Position numbers and translations under genes: made by a program
Notes under the pieces: model-generated
What the model saw: only the letters and a program-made list of their open reading frames with translations
The model's database searches: none
What the model was told of the DNA's origin: nothing
Source: Gammaproteobacteria bacterium
Lineage (GTDB): Bacteria; Pseudomonadota; Gammaproteobacteria; Ga0077536
Assembly (NCBI GenBank): GCA_021773835.1
Contig: JAJFJQ010000046.1
Location: 1 to 64,000, forward strand
Direction of reading: 5' to 3'
DNA: 64,000 bases
In this document: in pieces, positions 53,616 through 62,535 of the stretch
How positions within the stretch are numbered: position 1 is the first letter of the stretch
Layout of the letters: each line of letters begins with the position of its first letter

Positions 53616-54341
53616 CTACCTTAGCCTGCCGTCAGTGAAACTCTCGGGCAGCACTGTGACCAATTCTTCCATGAAACGCATTAGATCGATGAACGGTTCG
53701 ATGCCGCGGATGTGGGCAGTTTTTTCCTTGCGCCCGAATGGAACGTGATACAGACATATTGTGTCCTGATCCATCTCTAGCCAGTTCACCCGCGATTTCG
53801 AAAGCAGCAGTTTCATCACATCCGATTGGATTACCGCGCGCGCGACATTCTCTTTTGGGCACCTAACGAAGAAGCGCTTGTTGAACTCTTGCGAGATACC
53901 GCCCCCCGTGAATTCGATATCCCTCATCAATTTGTGATGAATCTCCTCCTCTACGATTATCAGCTTAGGGGTTTCGCCGAATGGCAGGCGAAGCAACACA
54001 TATGGACAGTAATCGGTCTTGTGATGCGCCCGAAAGTATCCGCTCTGTAGCTCGTATGCTTGCCCCGCAATCATCCAGTCCCCGGTTATGGTGTTTTTGG
54101 CCGCGGATGAGGTTTGGTGTTTTCTCCCAAATGGGCTAATTATCGCGAAGGCCGTAAATTGATTAAACCGAGAGACGTCGGATAGTGGCTCGGCACGAAA
54201 GTCGAAACCTTTGTTTGCGGCGTAGTCGCTTAGCGCCTCAATGCGCTTCTTTTGCATTCGGCGCGAAAGGAACAGGACAAAGATCCCAGCGACAATGCTG
54301 ACCAGGATGCCGACCGACTCTGGAGAATTGAGTATGTCCAC
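53616..54341 (-). CDS. DUF3137-like membrane-anchored protein
   Basis: A 241-residue protein with an N-terminal helix (about 10-25, GILVSIVAGIFVLFL) followed by basic residues. The soluble domain (FDFRAEPLSDVSRFNQFTAF, FNKRFFVRCPKENVARAVIQ, DQDTICLYH) resembles DUF3137-type proteins. Function unknown. Confidence 0.6.
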   Translation of the reverse strand: MDILNSPESVGILVSIVAGIFVLFLSRRMQKKRIEALSDYAANKGFDFRAEPLSDVSRFNQFTAFAIISPFGRKHQTSSAAKNTITGDWMIAGQAYELQSGYFRAHHKTDYCPYVLLRLPFGETPKLIIVEEEIHHKLMRDIEFTGGGISQEFNKRFFVRCPKENVARAVIQSDVMKLLLSKSRVNWLEMDQDTICLYHVPFGRKEKTAHIRGIEPFIDLMRFMEELVTVLPESFTDGRLR

Positions 54342-54438
54342 CAGGGGGACGCTATCATGTTGTCAGTCGACGTGACCAGACATTCGAGATGGATGCTTGA
54401 GCACTCCCATCGCCACCGCCCGGGTCAGGGTACAGATA

Positions 54439-54801
54439 CTAAATTTTTCGGCCAATTAGTCCGCGAAATAAAACTAGCGCTGAGGCGAAACAAACCCATG
54501 CTGCAGGTAACGGTACGGGTGCGCCTTGTTGCCCAAACACCCACGGAACTAACTCTCCAGACACTGAAGCGGTACTAGCAAAGCTCATAAAAGTAGTGCC
54601 CCCGTCCAAGCTATAGCTACCCATAATAATGTCTGTTGAGGGATCAACGGTTAGGGACAGGAAAATGTTTCCGGTTGCAGAACCAACTATTGCGCTTTCA
54701 ATGATCATGTTTTCATTGCCAAGCAACCCTATAACGGCGTTCCCAAGCCCATCGCTAAACACTCCCAACGTCGCTTGATTGAAAATTGCCCCATCCCCCA
54801 A
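54439..54801 (-). pseudogene. 5'-truncated VPLPA-CTERM protein remnant
   Basis: About 120 residues without signal peptide; the frame is closed by a stop just upstream, and only a TTG could start it. The end (QGAPVPLPAAWVCFASALVL, then RGLIGRKI) is a VPLPA-CTERM sorting tail. Sorting without secretion makes no sense, so this is a decayed gene that lost its 5' part. Confidence 0.65.
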
Positions 54802-54876
54802 CCCACCATTGTTGCCTCACTCGGCCTAGCCTTAGCCAGAGTTGGTTGGCGTCGAAGAAAGAATATAAGGCTCTAA
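54793..54876 (+). pseudogene. PEP-CTERM tail remnant on the opposite strand
   Basis: Plus-strand codons 54793-54876 read IPQPTIVASLGLALARVGW, then RRRKNIRL and a stop. This is the classic PEP-CTERM end (VPEP-like motif, hydrophobic helix, arginine tail). No body or start precedes it in frame. It overlaps the head of the minus-strand remnant, so two broken sorting-signal genes meet here. Confidence 0.55.
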
Positions 54877-55088
54877 ATGCCTTTGACAGAAAGCCCGCAT
54901 CGGTAGTCGGCATTCTTTTGCCTATCGACTATCTCTTGATCGCCGATACCCGTCGTCGTTGGATGCAACACCGAACGTCCGCACTCACGGCAAGCAGACA
55001 TTCGGCCATGGAAGAACTGTACTATTGTGAGGTGTCTGCGTGATTCAGTGATCAGGCTTGAATGCCTGCACGATGATAGAATCGCCTT

Positions 55089-56141
55089 ATGCCCAAACAG
55101 CAACCGAATCAGGTCTTGGTCGTCGGCACGCTCATCTCGATCACGGTTGTCGTACTGGCCGTTGCTGCATTGATGGCGGCCGAGTCCTCGAAAGGCGACA
55201 CGGGTATCGCTTTCGGACTCGTGTTCATGGTGACCTTCTATTTCGTTTCGCTGCCTCTGCATAGCGTACTCGCCCTCGGCACGGTTTTGCACAGCATACG
55301 GGTCGGTCTCAGGCCATTCCGGTGGATCTATGCTTATCTGCTGCTAGCGGTCGTCATTCATCTGTCCATCGCCGCACGGATCGGGGCGTTCGACAAGCTG
55401 GAGCAACGGCTGGTCGACTGGCAGCGCGGCCGCGACATGCCGACACAAGTCGCCCTGGAACGCGCCGTGGCCCAACCTACGGACATCGCAGCGGTTCGTG
55501 CGGCAATCGCTGCCGGTGCCAATCCCAATGCCATTCTTCCTGGGGTCCCGTTGACGCCACTATTTACCGCCGCCATGCGCGGTGACGCTGCGCTTGTTAC
55601 GGTACTACTTGAGGGCGGCGCTGATCCGAATCGTCGCGCCGCGGTCAATAGCGGCTTCGGCGGTGTTGCCATCACGAACCCCTATCCCCTGGACGCTGCA
55701 GCTTTCAGCGACAGTTCCGAACGCTTCGGAGTTGTCCAACAACTATTGGCTTTCGGCGCGGATGCGCCAGTGAGTCACGCGCGTCTAGGGGCCTGCGCGC
55801 ACGGTGATCTACCCCTGTACGAACTTGTCGTTTCAGCCGGCGCCCCTGATAAGCCGGACAACAAAGGAAACCGGTGCCTCCATTTTGCAGCGAGACGTGA
55901 TCAACCGGCGCTCGCCGCCCAAGCATTGATGGACGACGCCGATCCGAATGTTGCGAACCTCGCAAACCAAAGGCCGCTCGACGTCGCGATTATCCGCAAG
56001 AGTTTCTCGACCGCATTAGAAATTGCGCAGCGCGGCGGCATTCCCAATGACCCGGAACTCGAAGATCGCGTAGTAGACACAGAGTCGCCAGATCCCGCTC
56101 ATTCGTCGCTTCGAAAATGGATACTTGAGAACAGGCGATAG
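55089..56141 (+). CDS. Membrane protein with ankyrin repeats
   Basis: A 350-residue protein. Three hydrophobic helices in the first 100 residues (about 8-28, 39-64 and 78-96) precede ankyrin repeats from about 130 to 330: AAVRAAIAAGANPNA, PLFTAAMRGDAALVTVLLEG then GADPNRR, VVQQLLAFGADAP, and CLHFAARRDQPALAAQALMD. A protein-binding role at the membrane is likely. Confidence 0.8.
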   Translation: MPKQQPNQVLVVGTLISITVVVLAVAALMAAESSKGDTGIAFGLVFMVTFYFVSLPLHSVLALGTVLHSIRVGLRPFRWIYAYLLLAVVIHLSIAARIGAFDKLEQRLVDWQRGRDMPTQVALERAVAQPTDIAAVRAAIAAGANPNAILPGVPLTPLFTAAMRGDAALVTVLLEGGADPNRRAAVNSGFGGVAITNPYPLDAAAFSDSSERFGVVQQLLAFGADAPVSHARLGACAHGDLPLYELVVSAGAPDKPDNKGNRCLHFAARRDQPALAAQALMDDADPNVANLANQRPLDVAIIRKSFSTALEIAQRGGIPNDPELEDRVVDTESPDPAHSSLRKWILENRR

Positions 56142-56231
56142 CCGTCCCGGCGTTTGGCGCATGACAGGTGCTTTGATGGTGTGGCGGTAGTAGAAGCTTA
56201 TCGAGCGACCATCATCTAAGTGGATCGTGAT

Positions 56232-56544
56232 AAATGGGGTCGGAGTCAATTACGCGACTTCGACGGTTCGTTCGTGAGCAATATAGAGCTGTGCGACTCA
56301 CCTTCGTGTCCTTCACACGCGAGCGCTGGACGGCCAAGATGCGCACCATACTTGGCGATAGTGTGTGACCTTGCTCGAAGAGCATTTCCCCGTTGCACAA
56401 TATGGCCCGGGTTATCTGCAATGTAATTGCGCGGCTTCCTTGCCACAAGGCTTCCTCAACCGAGTCGTTGTCTGCTTACTTAGTCGTCCTTTTTATCTGC
56501 CGCAGAACATTCAAACTTTTTAATTTACTCCGACCCCATTTTTA
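56232..56544 (-). mobile_element. Deletion derivative of a Y1/REP-associated transposase with inverted ends
   Basis: Ends AAATGGGGTCGGAGTCAATT (from 56232) and the inverse copy TAATTTACTCCGACCCCATT (from 56521) match over about 20 bases with one difference. Inside, minus-strand codons from 56446 read MARKPRNYIADNPGHIVQRG, then NAL, the N-terminus of the Y1_Tnp/RAYT family. After about 25 residues the similarity stops, and the catalytic HUH and tyrosine parts are missing. It is about 310 bp, probably non-autonomous. The rest of the 56142-56666 gap holds no gene I can support. Confidence 0.65.
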
Positions 56545-56666
56545 CTAATGCGTTTCCGCAGAAACGTTTTAGTTCGCTTTTCGTTTCGGCCGCATAGCGC
56601 TTAGGTGCGGTCATTTACATACGAGAACTAGATCGACGCGAATGGCCAAGAACTAGTGGGGAGCCC

Positions 56667-57260
56667 TCAGGGTCTCCCCAAATCCTTCTTTCGTCGTGCC
56701 CAACCCAGCCAGCCGATAGCGGAAACGAAGAGCCACGCCGCTGCGGGAATCGGTACAACGCGCAAAGTTATCGTGTCGCTTGGCAGGCTCCAAACATAAG
56801 TCCCAGGCGTGAGACCTCTGCTCGCGAATGTTTCTCCAACGTATGTCGCTGTTCCGTTAAGCGGAGCACCTGGAATATATCCGCTGGGAACAAATATAGA
56901 GCCAGTCGCGCCGCCTGCTATGCCGAATATGTCTCCAGTTCCGAAGGTGGCAAAAGCGAGCGGCCCGGAACCAAAGGGTACCGACGATATTGGAGGGGAA
57001 GAGTATTGATCGGCGGACTCGAGGTTGCCTACCATGAAAAATCCGCCGGCTGGTTCAATTCTTGCCGAACCGACCATTGCTTGGTCGAAACTCATACCAG
57101 TGAGATTGAGGCTACCGCCGGCTTGTGTTGTCAACACAATGTCACCGCCGGATTCGACCGCAACGACAACTACCGCAGCGCGGGAATCCGGCGGAATTGC
57201 GCACAACAAGATCAGGCCAACAACGGTTATTGCGGTAGACCACATAGCTGATTGCACCAT
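56667..57260 (-). CDS. VPxPA-CTERM sorted exported protein
   Basis: A 197-residue protein with a signal peptide (about 1-28, ending SRAA), a Gly/Ser/Thr-rich beta region and a sorting tail VVPIPAAAWLFVSAIGWLGW then ARRKKD. It is the third sorting-signal protein in the window and appears intact. Likely processed by an exosortase-type transpeptidase encoded elsewhere. Confidence 0.8.
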   Translation of the reverse strand: MVQSAMWSTAITVVGLILLCAIPPDSRAAVVVVAVESGGDIVLTTQAGGSLNLTGMSFDQAMVGSARIEPAGGFFMVGNLESADQYSSPPISSVPFGSGPLAFATFGTGDIFGIAGGATGSIFVPSGYIPGAPLNGTATYVGETFASRGLTPGTYVWSLPSDTITLRVVPIPAAAWLFVSAIGWLGWARRKKDLGRP

Positions 57261-57474
57261 TTTGTTACCTCCGTTCTTCCTTGCTACTTGGCTAGGTCGC
57301 CCGCCGACTTATTCCGGACGTCATACAGTTAATCCGAAATTTTCGAATTGCTCGGTAACCATAAGATCTAATACTCGATATTGACATTGCGGACCTCGAT
57401 AGCCGAAACGACGTCGCGCTACGGGCGAGTGCTTGCCCCAAAAAAATCGCTGAGTATGTTCGCATCAAGTGCCG

Positions 57475-58380
57475 CTAGTTACAATCGATTGAGTCTTGAC
57501 GACCCAACCAATCGACCAGATAGGCGAGGAACGCCCGGGTCTTCGCCGCTTGATGCCGCCGCCCAAGATACATCGCCGAGACTTCCATACTATGCGGCGC
57601 GAACTCGGTATCAACGGCGACTAGATCGCCTCGGGCAATGTCGTGACGCACGGCGTAGCAGGGTACGAAGGCAATGCCGAGCCCATCGATCGCTGCTTGA
57701 ATAACCGCCTCGGTGCTCGGCGAGCGGAAATTACCATCGACGCGGATAACAACTGCTTTATCGCCATCCATAAAGCGCCACAAGTTGTTGGCCTGCACCG
57801 AGGTATCTATCAAGCAATTCAGTTTCTGCAAATCGCTATTCGCAATCGGTTGCGTGATCTTCGCGGCGAAGTTGGGAGCGACGCAAGTGACAAAGCGTGC
57901 ATCGGCGATCTTTTTCGCAACCAATGAGCTGTCTTTTAATTCACCCAAACGAATAATCAAATCCAGGCGCGCACTGATCAGATCCGGCTCGTCGTCCTGC
58001 AAGCCAAGTTCGATTTTCATTGCCGGGTTGTGCAAGATGTAATCGCTTAGCATCGGCGTCAACACATGCGTCCCAAACGACGGCGGACAACTGATCCGTA
58101 ACGAGCCGATCGGATTTGAGTTCAAAGCCGACACCGCATTCTCGGCCTCTTCAACCTGCGCCAAGATCGCTATCGCGTAATCACAATAAACCTGTCCCGG
58201 ATCCGTTAGAGAAACACCGCGGGTACTGCGTTGCATAAGCTGGACATCGAGGTGGTTTTCAATGTGTTTCACATGCTTGGAGACCATCGCCGTTGACACA
58301 GACAGCTCGCGCGCGGCGGCAGAGAAAGATCCCGTGCGCGCCACCGCCACCAATGAACGCATTGTTGTGATCGTATCCAT
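57475..58380 (-). CDS. LysR-family transcriptional regulator (CrgA/DmlR-like)
   Basis: A 301-residue LTTR. The helix-turn-helix is FSAAARELSVSTAMVSKHVK. The effector domain begins GSLRISCPPSFG and has DLIIRLGELKDSSLVAKKIA, typical of the CrgA/PA-type subgroup. The target is unknown; the divergent 59-residue gene at 58579 is a candidate. Confidence 0.88.
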   Translation of the reverse strand: MDTITTMRSLVAVARTGSFSAAARELSVSTAMVSKHVKHIENHLDVQLMQRSTRGVSLTDPGQVYCDYAIAILAQVEEAENAVSALNSNPIGSLRISCPPSFGTHVLTPMLSDYILHNPAMKIELGLQDDEPDLISARLDLIIRLGELKDSSLVAKKIADARFVTCVAPNFAAKITQPIANSDLQKLNCLIDTSVQANNLWRFMDGDKAVVIRVDGNFRSPSTEAVIQAAIDGLGIAFVPCYAVRHDIARGDLVAVDTEFAPHSMEVSAMYLGRRHQAAKTRAFLAYLVDWLGRQDSIDCN

Positions 58381-58578
58381 GGCCTTAACGGCGCCTCCTA
58401 TCGCGTTTCGTTAAAGGTGATTTTCCTCATCGTGCTATTCCGGAACGCCTAGTATCGAATTATTATTGCTGCGTCGCAACAATAAACTTCATTGGTGCGA
58501 CTTGGAAAACCGTCGGAATTTAACTAACCGACTGTTTCATATAGACATTAACCGCACTATCACAAGAGGGCAATAGAC

Positions 58579-58758
58579 ATGCGTAATCGCACAATCGAGA
58601 CCGCCGCAACGGCAATCGTCGTTGCCAGCTTAGTCTTTGGACTGGTCGTGACGATGCCGACAACGCCGAACTTCGGCGAAATCTATGCGTCGGCTGAAAT
58701 CGACCATCAATACCCCTTAGGGGCGTTTGGTCTGCCTAAGCAGCCTGAACGGATCTAA
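58579..58758 (+). CDS. 59-residue small single-helix protein
   Basis: ATG at 58579 with AGAGGG 8 bases upstream. The product MRNRTIETAATAIVVASLVF continues with a hydrophobic stretch to about residue 27, then a polar tail ending KQPERI. One membrane helix or an uncleaved signal is likely. The good ribosome site and the hairpin after the stop support a real gene. No family recognised. Confidence 0.55.
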   Translation: MRNRTIETAATAIVVASLVFGLVVTMPTTPNFGEIYASAEIDHQYPLGAFGLPKQPERI

Positions 58759-58774
58759 CCATCCCAACTGGCAC

Positions 58775-58798
58775 CCGGTCGGGCAATTGCCCGACCGG
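58775..58798. other. Perfect 24-bp GC-rich palindrome
   Basis: CCGGTCGGGC, AATT and its exact inverse, 16 bases after the small gene's stop. It makes a 10-bp stem in RNA but has no T tract on either strand. It may be an mRNA 3' end stabiliser or a protein-binding site. Confidence 0.45.
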
Positions 58799-58867
58799 AC
58801 TGTCAATACGAATCACCCGTTGGCAGGTACACTAACAATCGCCTAGCTAGAGATACGGGACACCCAC

Positions 58868-59251
58868 ATTAAACAAGTCATACTTATTCGGCGAGATCTA
58901 AAAATGCGCCGCGGTAAAGAGATCGCTCAAGGGTCCCACGCCTCAATGGCATTTCTGATCAACCGCATGCGGGCGTCACCTGCCGTTAGCACAGAGGTAA
59001 GCTTGAACTTGAAGCCGGCCGAGCTTCAATGGATCACCAAGGGTATGGCCAAAGTCTGCGTGAAAGTGAATTCCGAAGAGGAACTACTTGAATGCCATGC
59101 CAAGGCGCAGGCCGAGGGGCTCGAAAGCCATCTCATTCGAGACAGCGGCAGAACGGAATTCGACGGTGTGCCAACCTTAACCGCCTGCGCCATTGGCCCG
59201 GATGAACCGGAACGTATCGACCGGGTGACCGGTGAGCTCACCTTGTACTAA
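58868..59251 (+). CDS. Peptidyl-tRNA hydrolase 2 family protein with probable ATT start
   Basis: A 127-residue protein. KQVILIRRDLKMRRGKEIAQ then GSHASMAF is the PTH2 opening, and the end TVLAIGP-like TACAIGPDEPERIDRVTGEL fits. The family's first strand (KQVILIRRD) lies upstream of the first ATG (58904). The frame from 58847 to there has no ATG, GTG or TTG. The ATT at 58868 is 7 bases after GGGA and would give the normal length. PTH2 is mainly archaeal/eukaryotic but occurs in bacteria, where it frees tRNA from stalled peptides. Confidence 0.75.
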   Translation: MKQVILIRRDLKMRRGKEIAQGSHASMAFLINRMRASPAVSTEVSLNLKPAELQWITKGMAKVCVKVNSEEELLECHAKAQAEGLESHLIRDSGRTEFDGVPTLTACAIGPDEPERIDRVTGELTLY

Positions 59252-59395
59252 AGTGTGCTGACCGGGATCCGTCGCCTAATGATCGGAAACTGAATTTGAA
59301 AACGGTGGTCACAGAGATCGTACCCAGTTATTTACTCTCAAATCGTATTGAATCCGACTCGGCATAAAGAACGTGTTGTTACTGAGCTTGTCACT

Positions 59396-60040
59396 ATGAG
59401 ACTACCGGCGATTTGCCTACTCATTACTATTATCTCGATCCCCGCCATCGCGGCAGCGCAATCCCGTGATCAGGGCCCGGGTGCCAAGAGCCCGGAGGAA
59501 GTATTCGAGACCGCCTCGCAAAGCGTTGTAACGATTGTCGCTATTGGCAAACGCGGTCAAGCAATGGGCTTGGGCAGTGGCGTGGTCGTGCGACCGCAGC
59601 TCATCACAACCAACTGCCACGTACTAAAAAACGCCGATGCCGCGGCAGTCATGTATCAAGAGCGGCGATATCCGGCAAAAGTTGTCGACGCTATGGTCGA
59701 CCGCGACTTATGTTTGCTGTCAGTAGAAGGTTTACCGGCGCAGGTCGTTCAAACCGGATCCACAATCGATGTACGAGTTGGACAAAAAGTTTTCGCACTC
59801 GGTGCACCCCATGGCCTCGAATTAACCTTCTCGGAAGGCATGGTGTCCTCGCTGCGAAAAACCCAAGATTCTCCAATCATCCAAACCACCGCTCCCATAT
59901 CCCCGGGATCAAGCGGCGGTGCATTACTATCGAAGGATGGGGCCTTGATCGGAATAACGACGATGCAAATGATCCAGGGCCAGAATCTTAATTTTGCGAT
60001 GCCCGTCGATTGGGTATGGGAATTTCGATTTTTTAAGTAA
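59396..60040 (+). CDS. Periplasmic trypsin-like serine protease
   Basis: A 214-residue protein from the ATG at 59396; an upstream TTG at 59348 is less natural. A signal peptide (about 1-22, ending AAAQ) precedes a trypsin/DegP-like protease fold. The triad is complete: His in TTNCHVLK, Asp in DRDLCLLSV, Ser in SPGSSGGALL. No PDZ domain follows. Probably a periplasmic quality-control protease. Confidence 0.85.
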   Translation: MRLPAICLLITIISIPAIAAAQSRDQGPGAKSPEEVFETASQSVVTIVAIGKRGQAMGLGSGVVVRPQLITTNCHVLKNADAAAVMYQERRYPAKVVDAMVDRDLCLLSVEGLPAQVVQTGSTIDVRVGQKVFALGAPHGLELTFSEGMVSSLRKTQDSPIIQTTAPISPGSSGGALLSKDGALIGITTMQMIQGQNLNFAMPVDWVWEFRFFK

Positions 60041-60071
60041 ACGACGGCAACAGCATTGTCATCCGATCAAA

Positions 60072-60362
60072 CTAGTACAGTGCCCGAATACCTTCGGTGG
60101 TTTGCGTGAAGGTCGCCAGAATATCGTCGTGTAACTCAGTATGGTCGCGCACTAACCGCTGTGTATCGGCCATCTCAATATTACGCGCCGTCTCAGCGAG
60201 TTTCTCCGCCCCAATGACAAGACACGCCCCGGCGAAGGCGTGCATGGCATCGCGCGCTGCCTGTACCTTGCTCACCTCATCGCAGTCGATCAACGTAGCA
60301 ATATAGCTCGAGCCATCCGTAATAAAATCTTCAAAGAAACTCGTACGTTCCGCCTCGTTCAT
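60072..60362 (-). CDS. Stand-alone Hpt (histidine phosphotransfer) protein
   Basis: A 96-residue helical protein. MHAFAGACLVIGAEKLAETA fits the Hpt helix with the phospho-accepting His in HAFAGA (compare HxLKGSA). The frame stays open about 40 codons upstream without another usual start codon. It could relay phosphate for a hybrid kinase such as the one at 62536. Confidence 0.65.
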   Translation of the reverse strand: MNEAERTSFFEDFITDGSSYIATLIDCDEVSKVQAARDAMHAFAGACLVIGAEKLAETARNIEMADTQRLVRDHTELHDDILATFTQTTEGIRALY

Positions 60363-60816
60363 GTAGGAGACGAGTTCTTGTACTGCTGCGATAAGAATTT
60401 CCCGATACGCGCTGTAGCAGAAATGGCTCGTAGCGCCATAACTGTTCTCAATTAATGATGGTTGGGTAATCGATAGAGGTAGTCACAACGACCGAATATA
60501 TGCAGTTCACTTGGTTATCAACATATTGAGCACATGCAACGGCGTTTCTCGTGGTTGCAGTGGTTCGACAATCCTAATTGTTTACGCGGAAAGTGGTAAA
60601 TGTGGTACGAAGCAGCAAAAAGTACGCATTTGGCTGCGACAATGCGATTCGTGATTCGACCCGAATGGCGTTGAATAGTTCTCGGTAATTTTGTCCCCAA
60701 CGGAGTGGTATCATTCTAGTGTACGGATAATCGAAATTTCTCGCCGCTGAGTTCACGCGAGGCACCAGTTGGATTAGGCCGGCCACATCCACTCGTCAGC
60801 AGCGGGCATTGAGGAT
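60363..60816. other. Intergenic region without a supported gene
   Basis: About 450 bases between the Hpt gene and the radical SAM gene. Short frames on both strands show no ribosome site or family motif. It lies between divergent genes and must hold both promoters, but I cannot place them with confidence. Confidence 0.5.
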
Positions 60817-62340
60817 ATGAGAACTTTAAATGTTGTCCTACTGAAACCATCTAAGTATCTAGAAAGTGGCCACGTCCAGCGTTTTGAATCTGGATTCATG
60901 CCTAACGCGACGCTTTCCCATATCGCGTCTTTGACTCCCGATGAAATTAACGGTTTTCAAGTAACGGTTCAATTCGTCGACGAGTATGTTCGTTCCAATC
61001 TTGACTATCTAAATTTGATTCGTGGATCGAAAGGCACGGTAACACTATTAGCGGTGATTGGCGTCCAGTCGCATCAATTTCATCGAGCAATTGACCTAGC
61101 CGCATTTGCCCGAATGAATGGAGTGGAACATGTAATAATCGGTGGGCCCCACCCGATGACATGCGACACGTCATTGCTTCATGGTCGCGGGGTAAGTTTT
61201 TCACTATCAGAAGCCGAAGTCGTTTGGGTTGACGTGTTAGACGACGCGACTCGCGGAGAATTAAAACCTGTATACGGCGCTAATCGACGCTGGGCGGTGT
61301 CAATTGACGATACTAGGTTTCGGCCGCCACCACGAGAGGAGGTTGAGCGACACTGGGTGCCAATGGTTGGTTACTACCCCGTTCGAGGCTGTCCATTTGT
61401 CTGCAGCTTTTGTTCGGTAATAAAAATAGCGGGTCGACAGGTTAGGAACCCCTCCATTGATTCAATAATTTCTGCGTTAAAAACAATTAAACGTTCTGGT
61501 ATCGATTTAGTCATGTTTACGTCGGACAACTTCAATAAGTTTCCTCAGGCGACCGAGCTTCTAACTAGAATGATCGACGAGAAAGTTGGTATTCGATTTT
61601 TTTTCCAAGCCGATACCCAAATAGTCAAACAGCCGGAATTGGTCGAGCTAATTGGAAGGGCTGGCGGGTTGGAAATGTTTCTTGGTGTGGAATCATTCGA
61701 TTCAGAGACGCTGAAGAAAATGCGAAAACGACATAATAAGCCAGATACCTATGGCGAAATCGTACGATTATGCAGGCAAGCCGGACTTCGCGCGCACTTT
61801 TCAAACATTATCGGTTTTCCGGATCAGACCGAAGAAGGGATCCAAAGTCATGTCGAGGCATTAAAACAGTTGGCTCCGGAATTTGCGTCGTTCTATATTC
61901 TTACGCCGATACCTGGAACCGAACAATACAGAGAATTTCTGGATGAAGGGTTAATCTACGAAAAGAATTTAGACCGCTTCGACGCATATACACCGACGTT
62001 TTATCACGAGCATATCAGCGCTTCGACACTCCAAGATCTTCTATACGATTCATATGCGGATTTTTACAAAGACGCGATGCAGAAGCACAAATCAAGAATT
62101 GATCGTGAGACGAGAAACTATATGGTTTTTTGCCGCTGGAGCGCATCAAATAGAATGCACCCTATGTCCTCAGGTGCTGGCGATGTATTACTTGATAGAT
62201 CTAGTGACTATCTAGAATTGAGAAACCAGGTGTTTGATGTGGGATCGTTGCTTCCCCTCCCAGACAATCTAAGTTTATCCGCGTCGGACGAGGCAATTAA
62301 TCGGTCTGTTGATTGGAAGCAATCTGCCGTCGCAGAATAG
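60817..62340 (+). CDS. B12-binding-type radical SAM protein
   Basis: A 507-residue protein. The N-terminal 170 residues are Rossmann-like, with HVIIGGPHPM as in B12-binding radical SAM enzymes. The radical SAM core follows with the cluster motif RGCPFVCSFCS (CxxxCxxC), then a FTSDNFN strand and FLGVESFDSETLKKMRKRH. The C-terminal 130 residues are helical. GAGGAT precedes the ATG. Substrate unknown; the layout resembles the large B12-radical SAM methylase/ring-forming group. Its A+T content is visibly higher than the core genes. Confidence 0.8.
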   Translation: MRTLNVVLLKPSKYLESGHVQRFESGFMPNATLSHIASLTPDEINGFQVTVQFVDEYVRSNLDYLNLIRGSKGTVTLLAVIGVQSHQFHRAIDLAAFARMNGVEHVIIGGPHPMTCDTSLLHGRGVSFSLSEAEVVWVDVLDDATRGELKPVYGANRRWAVSIDDTRFRPPPREEVERHWVPMVGYYPVRGCPFVCSFCSVIKIAGRQVRNPSIDSIISALKTIKRSGIDLVMFTSDNFNKFPQATELLTRMIDEKVGIRFFFQADTQIVKQPELVELIGRAGGLEMFLGVESFDSETLKKMRKRHNKPDTYGEIVRLCRQAGLRAHFSNIIGFPDQTEEGIQSHVEALKQLAPEFASFYILTPIPGTEQYREFLDEGLIYEKNLDRFDAYTPTFYHEHISASTLQDLLYDSYADFYKDAMQKHKSRIDRETRNYMVFCRWSASNRMHPMSSGAGDVLLDRSSDYLELRNQVFDVGSLLPLPDNLSLSASDEAINRSVDWKQSAVAE

Positions 62341-62535
62341 GTTTACGCTTCGATGACTAACTCGCGCAAAAAAGGCTTCCGCTATTGCGTTTGTTCTGAA
62401 TTCTCCATTGGGTTTATTGGTCGTTGGTTAGGTATCAATTGTCGGCTGACGATGATTTTTAGAAGTGTGCCAACTTAACGGCGGGGGAAATACCTGTCCA
62501 GTTGGGCAGAATCCGTGTGACCGGATTTCGCATAA

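Noticed and set aside
58775-58798. Palindrome as a rho-independent terminator
   Set aside because: No T tract on either side.
62341-62535. Possible riboswitch before the histidine kinase
   Set aside because: No match to c-di-GMP, cobalamin, SAM or other consensus cores that I could align by eye.
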